Shown here: piece after piece, positions 1 through 12,089 of the stretch
Numbering within the stretch: the stretch's first letter is position 1
How the letters are laid out: every line of letters starts with the position of its first letter
Translations under genes and position numbers: made by a program
The notes under the pieces: model-generated
Seen by the model: only the letters and a program-made list of their open reading frames with translations
Database searches by the model: none
What the model was told of the DNA's origin: nothing
NCBI GenBank assembly: GCA_960531495.1
Contig: OY482863.1
Coordinates: 5,533,689-5,597,688 of the forward strand
Reading direction: 5' to 3'
Length of the DNA stretch: 64,000 bases
From: Zeus faber
Lineage: Eukaryota > Chordata > Actinopteri > Zeiformes > Zeidae

Positions 1-720
1 AGCCTCTTAAAGAAAAAGTTACAGGTCTGTGAAAGCCAGAAATCTTGCTTGTTTGTAGGTGACCAAATACTTATTTTACCGAGGAATTTACCAATTAATT
101 CATTAAAAATCCTACAATGTGATTTTCTGATTCTTTCCCCCCATTCTGTCTCTCATAGTCGAGGTGTACCTATGATGAAAATTACAGGCCTCTCTCATCT
201 TTTTAAGTGGGAGAACTTGCACAATTGGTGGCTGACTAAATACTTTTTTGCCCCACTGTATATACACACACCGAAATAGAATTATATTGTGAGCCATCTC
301 ATCAATATTGGACTGATTAAATATTGAATCAAATGATGAACCTTTGTATCAAATTTGAATCCCTTCTATACACAATGCTAATTACATGATCATCAGGTAT
401 GAACAAGCTTCGCTGAGAGCTGGGAATACAGCATGCCAAAATGCTCTAACTATACTAACTATGCATTAAACTGCTCATATAAAGATGCACACACAAACTC
501 CACACTCCCCCAGAGCTGGCTGGGGTGCAGGGTTCAAATGGATTGAGGCAGAGCAGAGGTGTCCTCATCCAACGCTTCTGCCTGTGTAACGCCAAGAACA
601 GCACAGAGCCAAAACCCCCTCTCCTCTCTCAAGCTCCATTGCTCCCTCATGTACATCCTGTTGGGAGGGAGTTTGAGAGGACAGCCTAAATTACCCTGCT
701 GTCCTTGGGGGAGGGGGCAG
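1..720. other. unassigned AT-rich non-coding DNA
   Basis: I see no coding signal, repeat terminus or RNA gene here. Open frames are short and contain no family motif. The composition suits intronic or intergenic fish DNA. Confidence 0.5.
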
Positions 721-975
721 TTCAGCCATTAATGCCCGATTGATAAGCAAAGAGATGTTTTTGTGTTTGAGGCCAGTGCCTTTCAAACCAAAGTGGACAG
801 CGACTGCTTTCGTGACTCGGAAAACCATGATGGGTGTCGAAGGTCAGATGTGAGGAAAAGCTTCCAAGGATCTGTGCACATTTAATGTGTGGCAAAATCC
901 TCTGCTTTTCAGTCTTTTCTAAAAAATGGCTTCCCAATTAATTTATTTTTTGAAGGCCAGGCAAATCATTTGCAT
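721..975. promoter_or_regulatory. possible conserved non-coding element
   Basis: The stretch lacks microsatellites and transposon signatures but is dense in homeodomain-type cores: CATTAATG near 726, CCAATTAATT near 931 and ATTCAATTAAG near 974, plus an octamer-like ATTTGCAT at about 968-975. Such clusters are typical of vertebrate developmental enhancers. No function can be read from the sequence alone. The assignment is an inference that would need a cross-species alignment. Confidence 0.25.
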
Positions 976-2099
976 TCAATTAAGTAGATATATTTACTTT
1001 TTTTCTTATTTTTGTGTGCGGGGGATAAATCATTCAAATCAAGGCAACTAATTAGACAAGAAGCAAAAGCCGTGGTTGATTCTTTTGTAGCTCTCCAGGA
1101 TGTGCCCAAATTTTGATGTTGGCAAACAAAAGAAACCTCATTCCATCTGGCCATGTTTTGAAAACAAGGCCATGCAAGACAGGATGTGCATGAAAATGTT
1201 TTTTTTTTTTAAGATTCAGGAGTAAGCAATGTTCGTAACCCAGCTTTTAATCACTAATGAGTGAATGGTAAACAAAACAAAAGTAAACAAAAAGCCATTA
1301 GTGACAGACTTTGCGTTCCAGCACTGGACGGGGGTCAATAAGCTACACTCCGTGAGAGCGCGGCACGCTCCACCCAGAAGACTGGCTAGACTGTGGTTTT
1401 CTTGCTAAAGCTTGGCACTGAAACCCGCAGGCAGCATTCCACAGAGCTGAGGTGCTGCTGGGGCCGAGCAGAAGACACCCACTGCAAAACGCGCCGGGGC
1501 CAGCTGACTGTCATACAGGCCTCGTACATAGAGAGGAAGGAAGCTTTGATAGCTTTGATTCGTGGGGGTAGGGGTAGTGCTTTAAACCTCCCAATTTCAT
1601 TGGTCAATTCAGCTGTATTGTTTTGCAATCATTTCAACTAGCCGTATTGTAATTCCATGATGAAAGTGGTTGACTTAAAAAAAACAAAAACAAACATCTA
1701 CTTTTACTTAAAAGGTAAAGTACACAATTACATAAAATAAATAAAGGTTACTGTTTAAAAATAATAAAAAAATAAAATGTTTTTTTTTCCTTCTTCCCAT
1801 CCCTTATTTATTTTAGGCAATTGATGCAGGATTTGCCATAAAATTACCGGTTTGGTTTTCATTTCAGTACACAAACTCAAAAGATATCTTCTCAGTGGCT
1901 CAGGAAATCTTTCCAAGGTTGACTGACCAGCCCACCGACCCACCCACCCACACCCACCTCAGATCTCCAGACTAACGTTTTTCATTGGTACATAACTTTT
2001 ACATTTAGGCGCACCAGCACAAAATATAGGTGCACCTAGAGTTTTTCAGGTCAGGATTAGGCATCTTAGGACTGGGTACTGGGGAAACAGAAGTGGAAC

Positions 2100-2760
2100 G
2101 GTTACCACCGTCGATGGTGGCGGGTCTGGGCCGGGTCTTTCAGGGCTGGGGACAGGTGTAAGGAGCACTACAGCATTTTTCTCGACGTAAAATAAATTAC
2201 TTATCCATCTCTCCCTTATAAGTCGACGATATGTATTTAGGTACGATTCAGGGACGATATATATTTCAATACGGAACAATTCAGTGTGTTTTGATTCGGT
2301 GCAACGCAATCTGATACAATTGTTGACATTTGTTTAATGTAGACATTCATTTTCCATTATAAATTAAACATTTTATAAAAAAAAAAATAGCATTTCTTAC
2401 CTTAAAATAGATATTTTTCATAAAGACCAGGGAAGTAGTTGTGTTACTTTGTGGCATTTAGATAATAATATCTAATATATTGTGATGTGATATTGTAACA
2501 TATAATATTGTAAGGACCCTGGATGCGGTGGAGTTAGGGATGCTCACTTAGAATTTTTTTCCCTGACCAAAAGCCGACCCTCGTTAACCGATTATTAACC
2601 GTTATCATACAAGATTAAAATGTAGTATTTAGAATGTACAAATGTCTGGGGTGTTCGATATTATATCGGTCACGATAGTACTGGTATAATAGCAATATCA
2701 CTTGACTTGTTGATGGCGTTAGGGATGGGCAGTACTTGATTTGGACGTCAGTATTTGTTC
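2100..2760. mobile_element. degenerate hAT-like terminal sequence (low confidence)
   Basis: The region has repeated ACGAT/GATACGATT-like words (2224-2320), then a GATATTATATCGGTCACGAT segment near 2659 and an AGGGATGGGCAGTA motif near 2721. Fish hAT-derived non-autonomous elements often end in AGGGRTGGGC-type termini with ATCG-rich subterminal arrays. I could not pair two ends or find an 8-bp duplication, so only a remnant is claimed. Confidence 0.25.
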
Positions 2761-4400
2761 AACATATAGAGCAATCACACATACGCACGCCGCACCAGCA
2801 CACCGCTGCCGGTCTCTCGAATATGAAAGAAATTCAATTTCCGTGGTCATAGTTGATTGAGACAATACACTTCACAATGAGGGTTAGAAGAACGCAAACT
2901 CACAACGAGAGGGAAAGCATCACCGTTATTTTATTATATCTTTTTTTTTTTTTTTTACATGCAATACAAGAACACTTTTACATAATGATCATTACAAATA
3001 ATCAATCAATGCAAAACAGCTCTGAGCGGAGAAGCGAGAGGGAGAGTGCGGCTCTCTCCCTCGTGCTGCTCTGATCTAGGCAGAGCTGGGGATCAGTTTC
3101 AGAACACAAGAAACTGCACTTACACAGTTTCAATGCTTTGATTTTTCCTGGCGGATAAGGGAAAAAAATTGTCTTTCATTAATGTCAATAGGCAATGAGT
3201 CGATCACCCTGGAGCCCTGCACCTATTTGGCAACGCTGTGCATTATTTCTCTCAAGTTTTGGCACAAGACCCTCATTTGTCCATCCCTTTGTGGTGTTTT
3301 CTCACAGCGTGCCCTGAACCGTTGTCCACCTCTGCCGCATGGCTGATGAGGCCGGCCAGAAGAGCGTATGTGCCCTGCATAGCCATTGGTCTCTCGTAAG
3401 GTCAAGACCTAAGTTGGAGGAAGAGGAGGAGGAGGAAGATGCAAGGATGAAAGTTCCATCGATCAGGGTAGCTGGGGCAGGAGCTTATTAAGCCCCTCGC
3501 ACTGCCATTGGGCTATGTGTGATAAGTACGTGCACAGGGACATAAAGTCATTGATAAAGAAGACAAAAAGAGAAAAAGTAGACTGGAAAAGTGGTCTAGG
3601 GGGCTGACACAAGACAATGTACCAGCCGCAGCGAAAGACAGAAAAGATTGCAGCCAGGAAAAAAAATAAAACATAACCATTCCCTGGATAAATGTTTTTC
3701 AAGTGGATTGGTTGGGGACATTGGAAACAACGTGCCTTAATACCCTGGGGCAACTGTTAAAGATTTGGAAACGCAGAGAGAAGAGGGGACAGATTGATTG
3801 TTTCCTTTGTCCAGAAAAAAATCCCCTATCACGCGATGAAAGCTGCCCATTCGTCTGTGTGCCACAGGGAGTGTCTGGAGATATAGAGAGTTCAATTTTC
3901 AGCTCACTTGATTCTATACAGGGTAATGATAAGCGGAGCAAGAGGGAGTGTTGGATATTCATAACAAGAACCCCAACAGAGAGCCTGAGAAGGGATGAGT
4001 GTACACATCTGTGCCAATCTAAAGAAAAACAATGTTAATCAGTCAAAGACTGTATGAAATGGTTTAGAAGTCAATTATTGGCAGCCAAGTTTTCAGTGTG
4101 TAGATGTAATTTAGCTTTTAGTTTATGCTCCTCTGGGCCGGGCGTGGGTGTTGCCCAACGATGGGTGACTGATCAACTGTTTGCCACCGATACAATTGCC
4201 CTGCTTTGGCTATGATTTCGGATCATTAGATGCTGAGCATTTTGCACAGGTAATGCACTATGCAGATGTTAGACAAACAAACTGCATTAGAAAGGTCAAT
4301 GCTTAAGCTCTCCTCAGGACTAAGCCTTTTACATACACTGAAAAAAATTGTTTTGCAGCTGTCAGTAAACGCAGCCCCGCATCTCTTTGGATGTATGAAC

Positions 4401-4431
<31 letters not shown>

Positions 4432-4434
4432 TGT
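4401..4434. repeat. (GT)n microsatellite
   Basis: A run of GT dinucleotides ending in a GCGCGTGT variant. Confidence 0.95.
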
Positions 4435-4967
4435 AGGACACAGACATAAATTGACTGCCTGAAAAACCTTCACAAGAAAAAACCTTTCCACTCAGCATGA
4501 AAAGTCAAGTGTGAGAAGTCAGGCCATCAAAAGGTAGAGGAAATGAGCCACGCAATCAGTGGAACTGGAGAAGTTTTCCTTGCAAAATAATGGCCCGTCC
4601 AAACACTGGAGGTCTACAAGCTAATGTTGGGAGAAGAGGACTGTCTGCATTGAGAAGTGGCCGAAATCAAATTATCAGAGAGAGTTGCCAAAGTGCCACA
4701 GAAGAGCTTTAGATGGCTTTTTGCTCATTGTAGTTCATTTTGCTGCACCTGATTGAGTTCAGGAGCGTGTGGTGCAGGAGGTAGAGCGGGTCATCCATGT
4801 GTGCCGCAGTTGCGTGAACCACGGTATAACGGTATCACAGTGGAAGTCCACCGGACTCATTGTACGGGTGCGGTGTACCATAAGTGCACACTTCCTATTG
4901 AATCGACTGTTGGAGCTCCACTGGCCAATTCAGCCGTGCCGATGTGCATTTTTGCGCGCAAGGTCTA

Positions 4968-4992
4968 TTTTTTTTTTTTTTTTTTTTTTTTT
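4968..4992. repeat. poly(T) run
   Basis: Homopolymer of about 25 T, flanked by non-repetitive sequence. Confidence 0.9.
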
Positions 4993-6904
4993 CCCAACTG
5001 CAAGCAGCTACGCAAGCCTTTTCAATAGAAACATATTTCCACTTGCACGTGTGTTGGGTCGTTCACAAAGAACCCAGTTCTTTTGAACGGCTCTTTTGTA
5101 AGAATGAAGGGACCCGATTCTCACTCATGAGTCTCTGTTTTGTTTTTGCATGTAAGTGTTACAATCCACCAATGAACTGGAACCCCAGCTCCCCCCTCTT
5201 GCCAGTGACACACAGAGCGCCACACTTGTTATTTATGGCAGACTACTATGAAAACATTTAAAAATATTTTAAACCTTTAACTTAAAAACAAACTGTACTC
5301 TTGTATACCTACTATGAATGTGTGTGAATGCCTTTTGAGTGGTGGCAAGATTAGAAATGTAACTTTTATTTGAATATTAAAAATTATGATAATAAAAATA
5401 TGAAAATATTTAAACAAAATACCTAAACAGTTAAGAGCTTTAGCAAAACTAGACTAGAGAAGAGAGAGAACTAGAGAATAATAAACAATAAGTTATTTAT
5501 TACACTACTTTTAAGTTACTCACCAAAATAAGCACAGAAAAACGGATGCAGGCAGACTCTGTGGACTTTGAGGACCGGTCAGACAGCAAGGACAGACCTT
5601 AACAGACCTCTTTAATGTTTATTTATTTATTGAGTTTCCCTCCAGGTATATTTTTCAAGAGATGTTTCTGTTGAGTTCAGAAGAAACTCTGACGGAATAA
5701 GTGCAGATGTTGGGCAGCGCCCTCCACGCGGCTGGCTCGTGGACGGTTGCCGAGCCCCGTACATCAATCCCTCACAGACAGACAAACAGTAAGAAAGCTT
5801 CCTGCCCCAAATCGGACCAATCAGTACCGCTTGGGCGCTAGTTCGGCCCATTTGGGACCGCTGTGTCACGCAGCGATCATAAAATGCTGGCAATGTTCAT
5901 TGTGATTAAATTTCAATATCGAACCTCAATATCAAAATACAAAATTAGCTTGATAATCTATGTTATTAGAAGCTCATTTCTTATCACCAGCAAAATTATG
6001 TTATTCAAACAGCCACTGTAAAATGCAGGGGAATTCTACAATCACATCCTTAAATTCTCATAGACGTAATGCAATTCTCAATCTGTGTGAAACACACTCA
6101 GGGAAGGATCTGTAATGAGTGGAGATGAACACAAATCCATTACGTGTAATCTGATGAGGATTTAAAGGGGCTATTGTTTTACCAGCACTAATGTCGGGGT
6201 AAGAGAGAAAGCGAGGTAAAAGAGGAAGGATTAGGATAAAAGATTGCAATGGCGCAGGGTAAAAGGCACAGAAGGGGGCACACTTCAAATGAAAAGAGGG
6301 GATGAAGCTTAATCTAATAAAACTGAACAGCGAAGGGCGAGGGAGAGAGGTAAAACACAATGGCTTCACATTTCAAAAATCAATGGCAATTGGATTACAT
6401 TCTTAGACTGGGTTACCAACCACTACCATTAATTTCTAATTAACAGATTTTCTTATGATTAAAATAACAGCCTGCGCAAAATATTATGGTTGATTTTCCG
6501 GCTTCGGCTGGACAATAAAGTTGTCAAGTTACGTCTCTCATGCAGTAACGTCGCTCTTTTGCATTTAATTGTGGGATTGTGGGAGTTAGTTTTACACACC
6601 AGGAGATATAGCGAAAAGAGGCATAGATCAGCAACAAGCGATAAAAAAACGCACCCAGTATTTTCAAAGCGACCATTTGGGATCTTGCTCCTCCCGGCAA
6701 GGGAGGAGCATCATGCCTGACACTCCATTAGGCTACGTACTAGAGATAGATTATGCACAGTTCCACCTGAACAACTGCAGCAATTGGCAATAGCCCATGC
6801 AGAAATTGGGTAAAACATATAGAAGATGGAACTATGGAGAAAACCAAATAGTTATTACCAGCCCGCAAAACAACTAATGGTTACAAAACTCACCTGGAAG
6901 TGAT

Positions 6905-7834
6905 CAAGTGACCTCACCGTTCAGATGGATTTCTTTCACCCACAACAGATATTCCTGACAGAAGGCCACTCCATAAGATTCAGGAATAGTGTCTCATTAG
7001 ACCAGACTACTAACAACTTCACTGGGAAGAGAAGTTCCTGTTTTTGCCAAGTCAGCAGTCAAGTGGAGGTGGTGACCGTTCATGATGGAGGAAGCAGAAA
7101 ACCCTACCTGGAGTAATACTCTGAAGGATACAGAGATTCGATGGGACAAATTTTCCAGTCTTCAACGGACGATTGAGGAAGACTATAGTGGGTGAACAGC
7201 AAAGCTGCCCCCACTCTACAGTGAGGAAATCTACATTTCCCACTGTAGAGCCTCCAGCTGCGTTGGAACCTAATGAGTATAGAAGCAGTGTCCTACTCCA
7301 ACAGTAACGTGCCAAGCTCCAACGAAGTGACATGCAGGAAGACATCCGTGTCACCAAGGAGGGATCTGGGTTGGACAACGACGCCCAGTTAAATCAAGAA
7401 TTTGTGGACTAATTACTCTTTCAGGAAATCTCATTTCAATATAGATATGGCCTCTGTACATCCCATAGAAGACATGTATCAAAATAGTTCCAGTTTGTAT
7501 TCAAGAAGACATGTATCAAAAGAGTTCCCGCCTCTACTTACTTAATTCTAAGAATTATAAACACACCACATATTTGGTAAACACACTTTCCATAAGTGAG
7601 ATTTATATTTGGTAATCTTTTTCTGCTTATATCACGAAGGTTTTGCTTATTTTTATCCATCATAAAAGTATTGAGTACAGACAGTTATTTTCAGATTATC
7701 AAATATAACCAAGATTAAGAATGTTTTTGCATAAAATGTAACACAGGTAAGCAAAGAAACCCCAGAAGCTTCACTTCAGGAGATATGTACTCAATTGCTT
7801 TGCAGAAAATTAATGTTTGGGGCTTGATAGCCCC
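6905..7834 (+). mobile_element. putative 3' internal region of an endogenous retroelement
   Basis: This stretch lies directly upstream of a polypurine tract and a 3' LTR, so it is inferred to be the 3' internal part of the same LTR element. All three plus frames carry stops. Short stretches look protein-like, for example around 7083-7190, but I recognise no gag, protease, RT, integrase or envelope motif. It also contains a 24-bp direct duplication (7468-7491 and 7505-7528, one mismatch). The left boundary is not visible and no 5' LTR was found. Confidence 0.35.
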
Positions 7835-7843
7835 AAAAGGGGG
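7835..7843 (+). promoter_or_regulatory. polypurine tract of LTR element
   Basis: AAAAGGGGG lies a few bases 5' of the TG that starts the LTR. This is the expected position of the plus-strand priming site of a retroviral-type element, and it fixes the orientation as plus. Confidence 0.6.
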
Positions 7844-7849
7844 CAATTA

Positions 7850-8088
7850 TGTAGTGGAAAAGTTACAGAACTTAGCACAACACATTGTTTTGGCTATTAA
7901 AATAGTGGATTGAGCATAGCTTTCTCGCTCAATGCCACTCACAAGAGATAAGTCAGTCTGGTAGACAGTACTAGTATCTGTGTATTTAGCCAGTCTTGTC
8001 CTCTGCAGAGACAATCTCTGATCATTTTTATAATAAAGGATCTTAAACTAAAGGACCTCTTCTCCAGGGTGATTTTTTCCCCACCACA
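7850..8088 (+). repeat. retroviral-type 3' LTR (239 bp)
   Basis: The segment begins TGTAGTGG and ends CCACCACA. These form an imperfect 8-bp terminal inverted repeat (TGTAGTGG against TGTGGTGG) with canonical TG...CA ends. A polypurine tract sits just upstream, and an AATAAA signal near 8032 occupies a plausible R/U5 position. Only the 3' LTR is recognised. Its partner is missing, so the 5' part of the element was lost or lies outside this window. The superfamily (retrovirus or Gypsy) cannot be assigned without pol. Confidence 0.7.
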
Positions 8089-8259
8089 TAAGACATTTAT
8101 GTTAACATTTTGATATTATTTTCTTAGTACCACAGTAGCTATGTGATGTAGTCTATTATTTCTATATTTGAAAGCAGTTTAGAAATAAATAGGGAGTTTC
8201 AATTTATCTGACCGCTTGTATTAATTGATGAAAAAGTACCCATATGCAGTAATAAAGAA

Positions 8260-8378
8260 AATTGAGGATGCAATACATTGTGATGCATCGGGAATCGTTG
8301 TACATTCCAATCGTTGACAGGTGACTAGTAATCGAATCGTGAGGCCAGTGAAGATTAACACCTCTAGTTAACAAACCC
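8260..8378. mobile_element. hAT-like terminal remnant
   Basis: The stretch has a GATGCATCGGGAATCG segment, then ATCGAATCGTGAGG, then AACACCTCTAG near 8359. ATCGAATCG arrays leading into a CACCTCTA end are typical of fish hAT-derived elements. No opposite end was paired. Confidence 0.35.
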
Positions 8379-8798
8379 TGGCTTAAACCCTGGATCGGCT
8401 TACTCTTGTCTGCATCCCTTAACAATAGATGTGCCAATTGGGACTGGATTATGGTACCAAATAACTCTTTTGCTCCGGCCGAGACCGAATCACCAGACTC
8501 CCCCCCACCAACAATTAACCTGCATTCTTTTGTTTGATCCAAACCCATAGGGAGAACCCTTGCCTCATAGACAAGGCCATAAAATTACTCACCTGAATGA
8601 TTTTCATCTGCAAATTGGCCTTGGTGGTTAAGAAGTCGGAATTAATATGAACCAATGTCAAATCGCCTAGCAAGGGGAGTGACATTATTTCTACAAATGT
8701 TTCTATGAAAAACAATCAAACTCTCATCGCTATTTGATACTAAACACAGAAATTACAATAACGCCATTTAAAGGTATTAGCTCTCATACTGCCAGGCT

Positions 8799-8834
8799 GC
8801 CATCTAGTGGCCACTGGCCATCTAGTGGCCAGTG
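8799..8834. repeat. tandem pair of GCCATCTAGTGGCCA units
   Basis: Two adjacent ~18-bp copies sharing GCCATCTAGTGGCCA. The inner half TGGCCACTGGCCA is itself nearly palindromic. CCATCTAGTGGC is a common dispersed fish repeat word. Confidence 0.6.
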
Positions 8835-8839
8835 GGTAG

Positions 8840-10560
8840 AAACCACGATAACCAGAACTGCAATGTCCATTGTGTATGGGTTTTAATATTTAGTAATTAG
8901 AAATTGTCTTAATGGTTAATCAGTCACAAATGTTATGTTCCTGATAGAATGGTTTTGAAAGATAACTGATGTTTGAGTCATTTATTTTCATATTTAGCTT
9001 ATATGTATGTAAAACATTCTCACAAGAGTTTGTTTGAAAATCATTAATTGGTTTGAATATAGTGTGGGAAGCTATGTGACTTTTGCGTGTGAATAAAAAT
9101 ACATTTGACACCCAAACTCCATTCCACTGGAAAGTGTTTTTGGTTTGATGCTTAACAACAGCAAGCCAAGCGCACCAAAGCCATCGTCATTTAACCCGAA
9201 GTTGTCTGAGAAGCTAATCGGTTCGCCCAGATCGAGTCCTAACAGTGAAATGACAGCCCTCGGAGCCTTCCAACACTGGCAAATTGTTGGAACAATGGAG
9301 TTTTTGCCCGGGCACCACCAAAACCGCCGACCGATGGTGCCCACCCGGCTTATATGAATTGAAAAGTTGACTATTCAATATTCATATTAAAACTGCCGAA
9401 TCCTATTCTTCAGGTACAGCCATAATTCTCCGTTTGTCTGTGAGTATAGGGTATATAGAGCATAGGTGGCCAACAAAATCCATTTGAATTAATATAAATG
9501 TAGATTTCAAAAAGTAAATCTTGTTTAGCTCTTTTGTAATGACAAATCGCATGTTAAAATAAATAAAATATGCAAGATGGCAAGAAGCAGCTATCAACAA
9601 TAGTAATTGCTCAGCAGACTGGGAAGATTCACAAATAGTGAAGTTATAGAGAAAGAAACACTGGATTAAACCCGTGAGAGTTATTATGGGACCGATGATG
9701 TGCACCCGATGATATCACTTAATTTGATAGAGAAAAATATGTATGTACTGTTCATATAACATGTACATAAATAGACAAAATGTGTTTATCCATTACACAT
9801 ATTACATGTATGCAATCATATATACATAAAAGGACAAAATACATGACCTTTTCAGACTAGATGCATGTCTAAACTATGCTTAACAAGGCTGCACATCAAA
9901 ACACAAACACTGCACAACAATTGTACAATACAGAAGACTACAAAGTCTCACCAATGTCACCTTGCTTGCACAAAACATCTCCTTAGAAATGCTGGGTGTG
10001 CGTGTCTGCGCGTTACTGCTGTTCAGGACTTGCCCGAGAGTCATTTCCATAGGTCAGTGCCCAGACCACCCCTTTCCCTTCCCCCAGCCACTCCATTATG
10101 CCTAGCTCTTTGTCCGCACCAGATGTGATGTCCATGCGTTTGGGGGTGTTCGTGTGTGCGTGTTGAGTGAAGAGGGCATGCCATCTCAGCATACAGGACC
10201 CAGAGAGCCCCAACCCCCTTTTCAACTGGGTGAGACATAAAACACAAAAAAATTAAAAATAAAATAAAAATAAAAATGAGGGGGAGGCTCTCTAAAAGGG
10301 ACAGGAGCTCTAAAAGGCACATGGACCGCCAGCTCCGGGACAGTGGGGAGGCACATTTTTGTGTCAATACTTCACTTGTAAATAATAAATCCTTTGAACG
10401 GGGAGACCGCATTTGCACCACCCCCCCCCCGTTAAAATCTTATAATGTGCAATATTCCAATCACCAATCACTGGGGAGAAGCGGGCAGATTGGAATTTTT
10501 CACGATCACAAAAGCCTAGAGTGATATGATCTACTTTCTTGGTCTTAGTGAGGACTTAAG
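8840..10560. other. unassigned non-coding DNA
   Basis: No gene or transposon protein was recognised. An open stretch on both strands at 9072-9357 has no family motif and looks like chance. There is an A/T-rich segment near 9720-9845 and a C10 run near 10421-10430. Confidence 0.4.
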
Positions 10561-10570
10561 CAGCAGCATT

Positions 10571-11165
10571 CTAAATCACCTCAGCTGTAGGTGATTGAAG
10601 CTGAGCGCTGACTTTTAGTCGTTCTTCCTCGGCTCTAAAAATAATTACTTCAGTTTTGTTTTTGTTTAATTGGAGAAAATTCTGGCACATCCAATCGTTG
10701 ATTTGTTCAATGCATTTGTTCAGTGATTGTATTGGACCATAGTCTCCTGGTGATATGGTTATGAAAATTTGTGTCATCTGCATTATTATGGTTACATATT
10801 CTGTTGTTTTCCATAATCAGAGTCAGTGGGAGCATGTAGATGTTAAATAGAAGAGGCCCCAGAATGGAGCCATGGGGAACTCTGCATATTATTTTTGTCC
10901 ACTCAGATGTGTTATTACCTATAGACACAAAGTAGTCCCTTTCCTTTAAGCAGGATTTAAACCAGTTCAGTACTGTGCCAGATCCATCCCACCTGTTTTC
11001 CAGTCAGCCTAGCAATATGTTGTGGTCAATAATTGTTCATTAGTGAGGTGTCTAGATTGTTCTTTTTTAAGAGTGGCTTGAAGACGGCTGTTTTCAGGGC
11101 CTGTGGGAAGAAACAGGTTGACAATTTGTCTAACTAGATTCTGATCTGAAGTTTAAAACCTGCTT
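10571..11165 (-). mobile_element. L2/Rex1-type LINE fragment, internally deleted
   Basis: Reading the minus strand from about 11130 downward, three blocks match the reverse transcriptase of L2/Rex1-like LINEs. The first is ALKTAVFKPLLKKNN followed by an N-N-Y motif, upstream of RT motif A. The second, in another frame, is VPHGSILGPLLFNIYMLPL, which is RT motif B with canonical PQG altered to PHG. The third is the motif C region, reading NNADDT instead of YADDT, followed by [18 protein letters not shown]. The sequence between the first block and the DHNILL-like segment is missing, so the palm motif A region has been deleted. Several stops and frameshifts are present. This is a dead fragment truncated at both ends. 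The class is secure; the exact clade is not. Confidence 0.75.
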
Positions 11166-11247
11166 GAATGTGCGAGTTGAAAGTGCACAATAAATAGCAA
11201 ATGGATCCACAGCCACGCTCTAGCTTTGTTATCACACACAACCTGAA

Positions 11248-11345
11248 TTATAGGTTTGTTCCATTTAGCCAGTGTACCCAGAGACTATACTTGTGTAACT
11301 ATATAATGTGCACTGTCACACATAAAAAATGGAACAGACCTATAA
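11248..11345. repeat. 19-bp inverted repeat (possible hairpin/MITE core)
   Basis: TTATAGGTTTGTTCCATTT (11248-11266) pairs with AAATGGAACAGACCTATAA (11327-11345) with one mismatch. The intervening 60 bp holds weaker complementary words (CAGTGTAC and GTGCACTG). This could be a small non-autonomous element or a structured locus. Confidence 0.5.
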
Positions 11346-12060
11346 CCAATGTTATGAGCTACACCTGTGTTAACTCTTCTGTAGAACCCCTGTGTAAAGT
11401 GTCAATTAAGCATAAGCAGCTTCTTGGGAAGTGGCACACAGCTCAAACCCAAGACACTGGGTTGGATTCTGGGACCTTCTGAAAAACCACTGAACAACAA
11501 ATGTAGCGTGCTGCAGGACTCAGTCCTAAAACCCAGAAATTAGTTAGCATTTTTGCACTTCCAGTTCCCTCGTCCCCAAGAGATTTCCTCATTTTGTTCA
11601 GCAAATACCCCACTCGTGAATTTTGAAGCTTTTGCGTGTCTTAAAAAAGGCGGTTGGTAACAACTGACTAAATCAGACTACAGAGGTTGTCGGGGATATC
11701 AAATATCATCCCAATTAACACAAACTCATCTACTTACTAGTCCACCTTTGCAGCCTCTAGATGTGTTTATACCCGCGCTACTGCAAACTATTCTAACTCA
11801 AACTTTCCAGGCTTTTGTATAAGAGGTAAGCACGCGCAATCTAATTACAAGTTGGACGCTTAGTGATGGTAACGTTGAAGTCATGCGACCGTGGTGTAGT
11901 TCATTTTTTGCCCAAAATTAGCTTTTTACTTCTGGCAATTGCAATTACGTTTCAAAAATCCAAAGCGTGGTGTTCATTTGTGAAGATTATCTTGCTGAAC
12001 AAAACGTGTAAGTATCCAAAACTTTTGTTTACCACAGAGCTTATATTTTGCAATTAGCCA

Positions 12061-12089
12061 AAATCCAATGGGAAAATCCCATTGGATTT
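12061..12089. repeat. perfect 13-bp inverted repeat, 3-nt loop
   Basis: AAATCCAATGGGA and TCCCATTGGATTT are separated by AAA. The arm contains the CCAAT/ATTGG word on both strands. It would extrude as a tight hairpin. Confidence 0.8.

Larger units (their letters stand above)
976..6900. other. non-coding stretch with degenerate repeats
   Basis: No gene was recognised. Visible structure includes A/T-rich runs, a GGA-rich patch near 3418-3440, a GT microsatellite and a T25 run listed separately, and hAT-like terminal motifs near 2100-2340 and 2640-2760. Near 5050-5110 repeated GAACGG/CGTTC-type words resemble a common fish repeat end. Open frames up to 111 codons (for example 3703-4038) have no family motif. 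Confidence 0.45.

Noticed and set aside
9072-9357. Overlapping open frames on both strands (70 and 90 codons)
   Set aside because: No recognised domain on either strand and no splice or promoter context. Likely chance.
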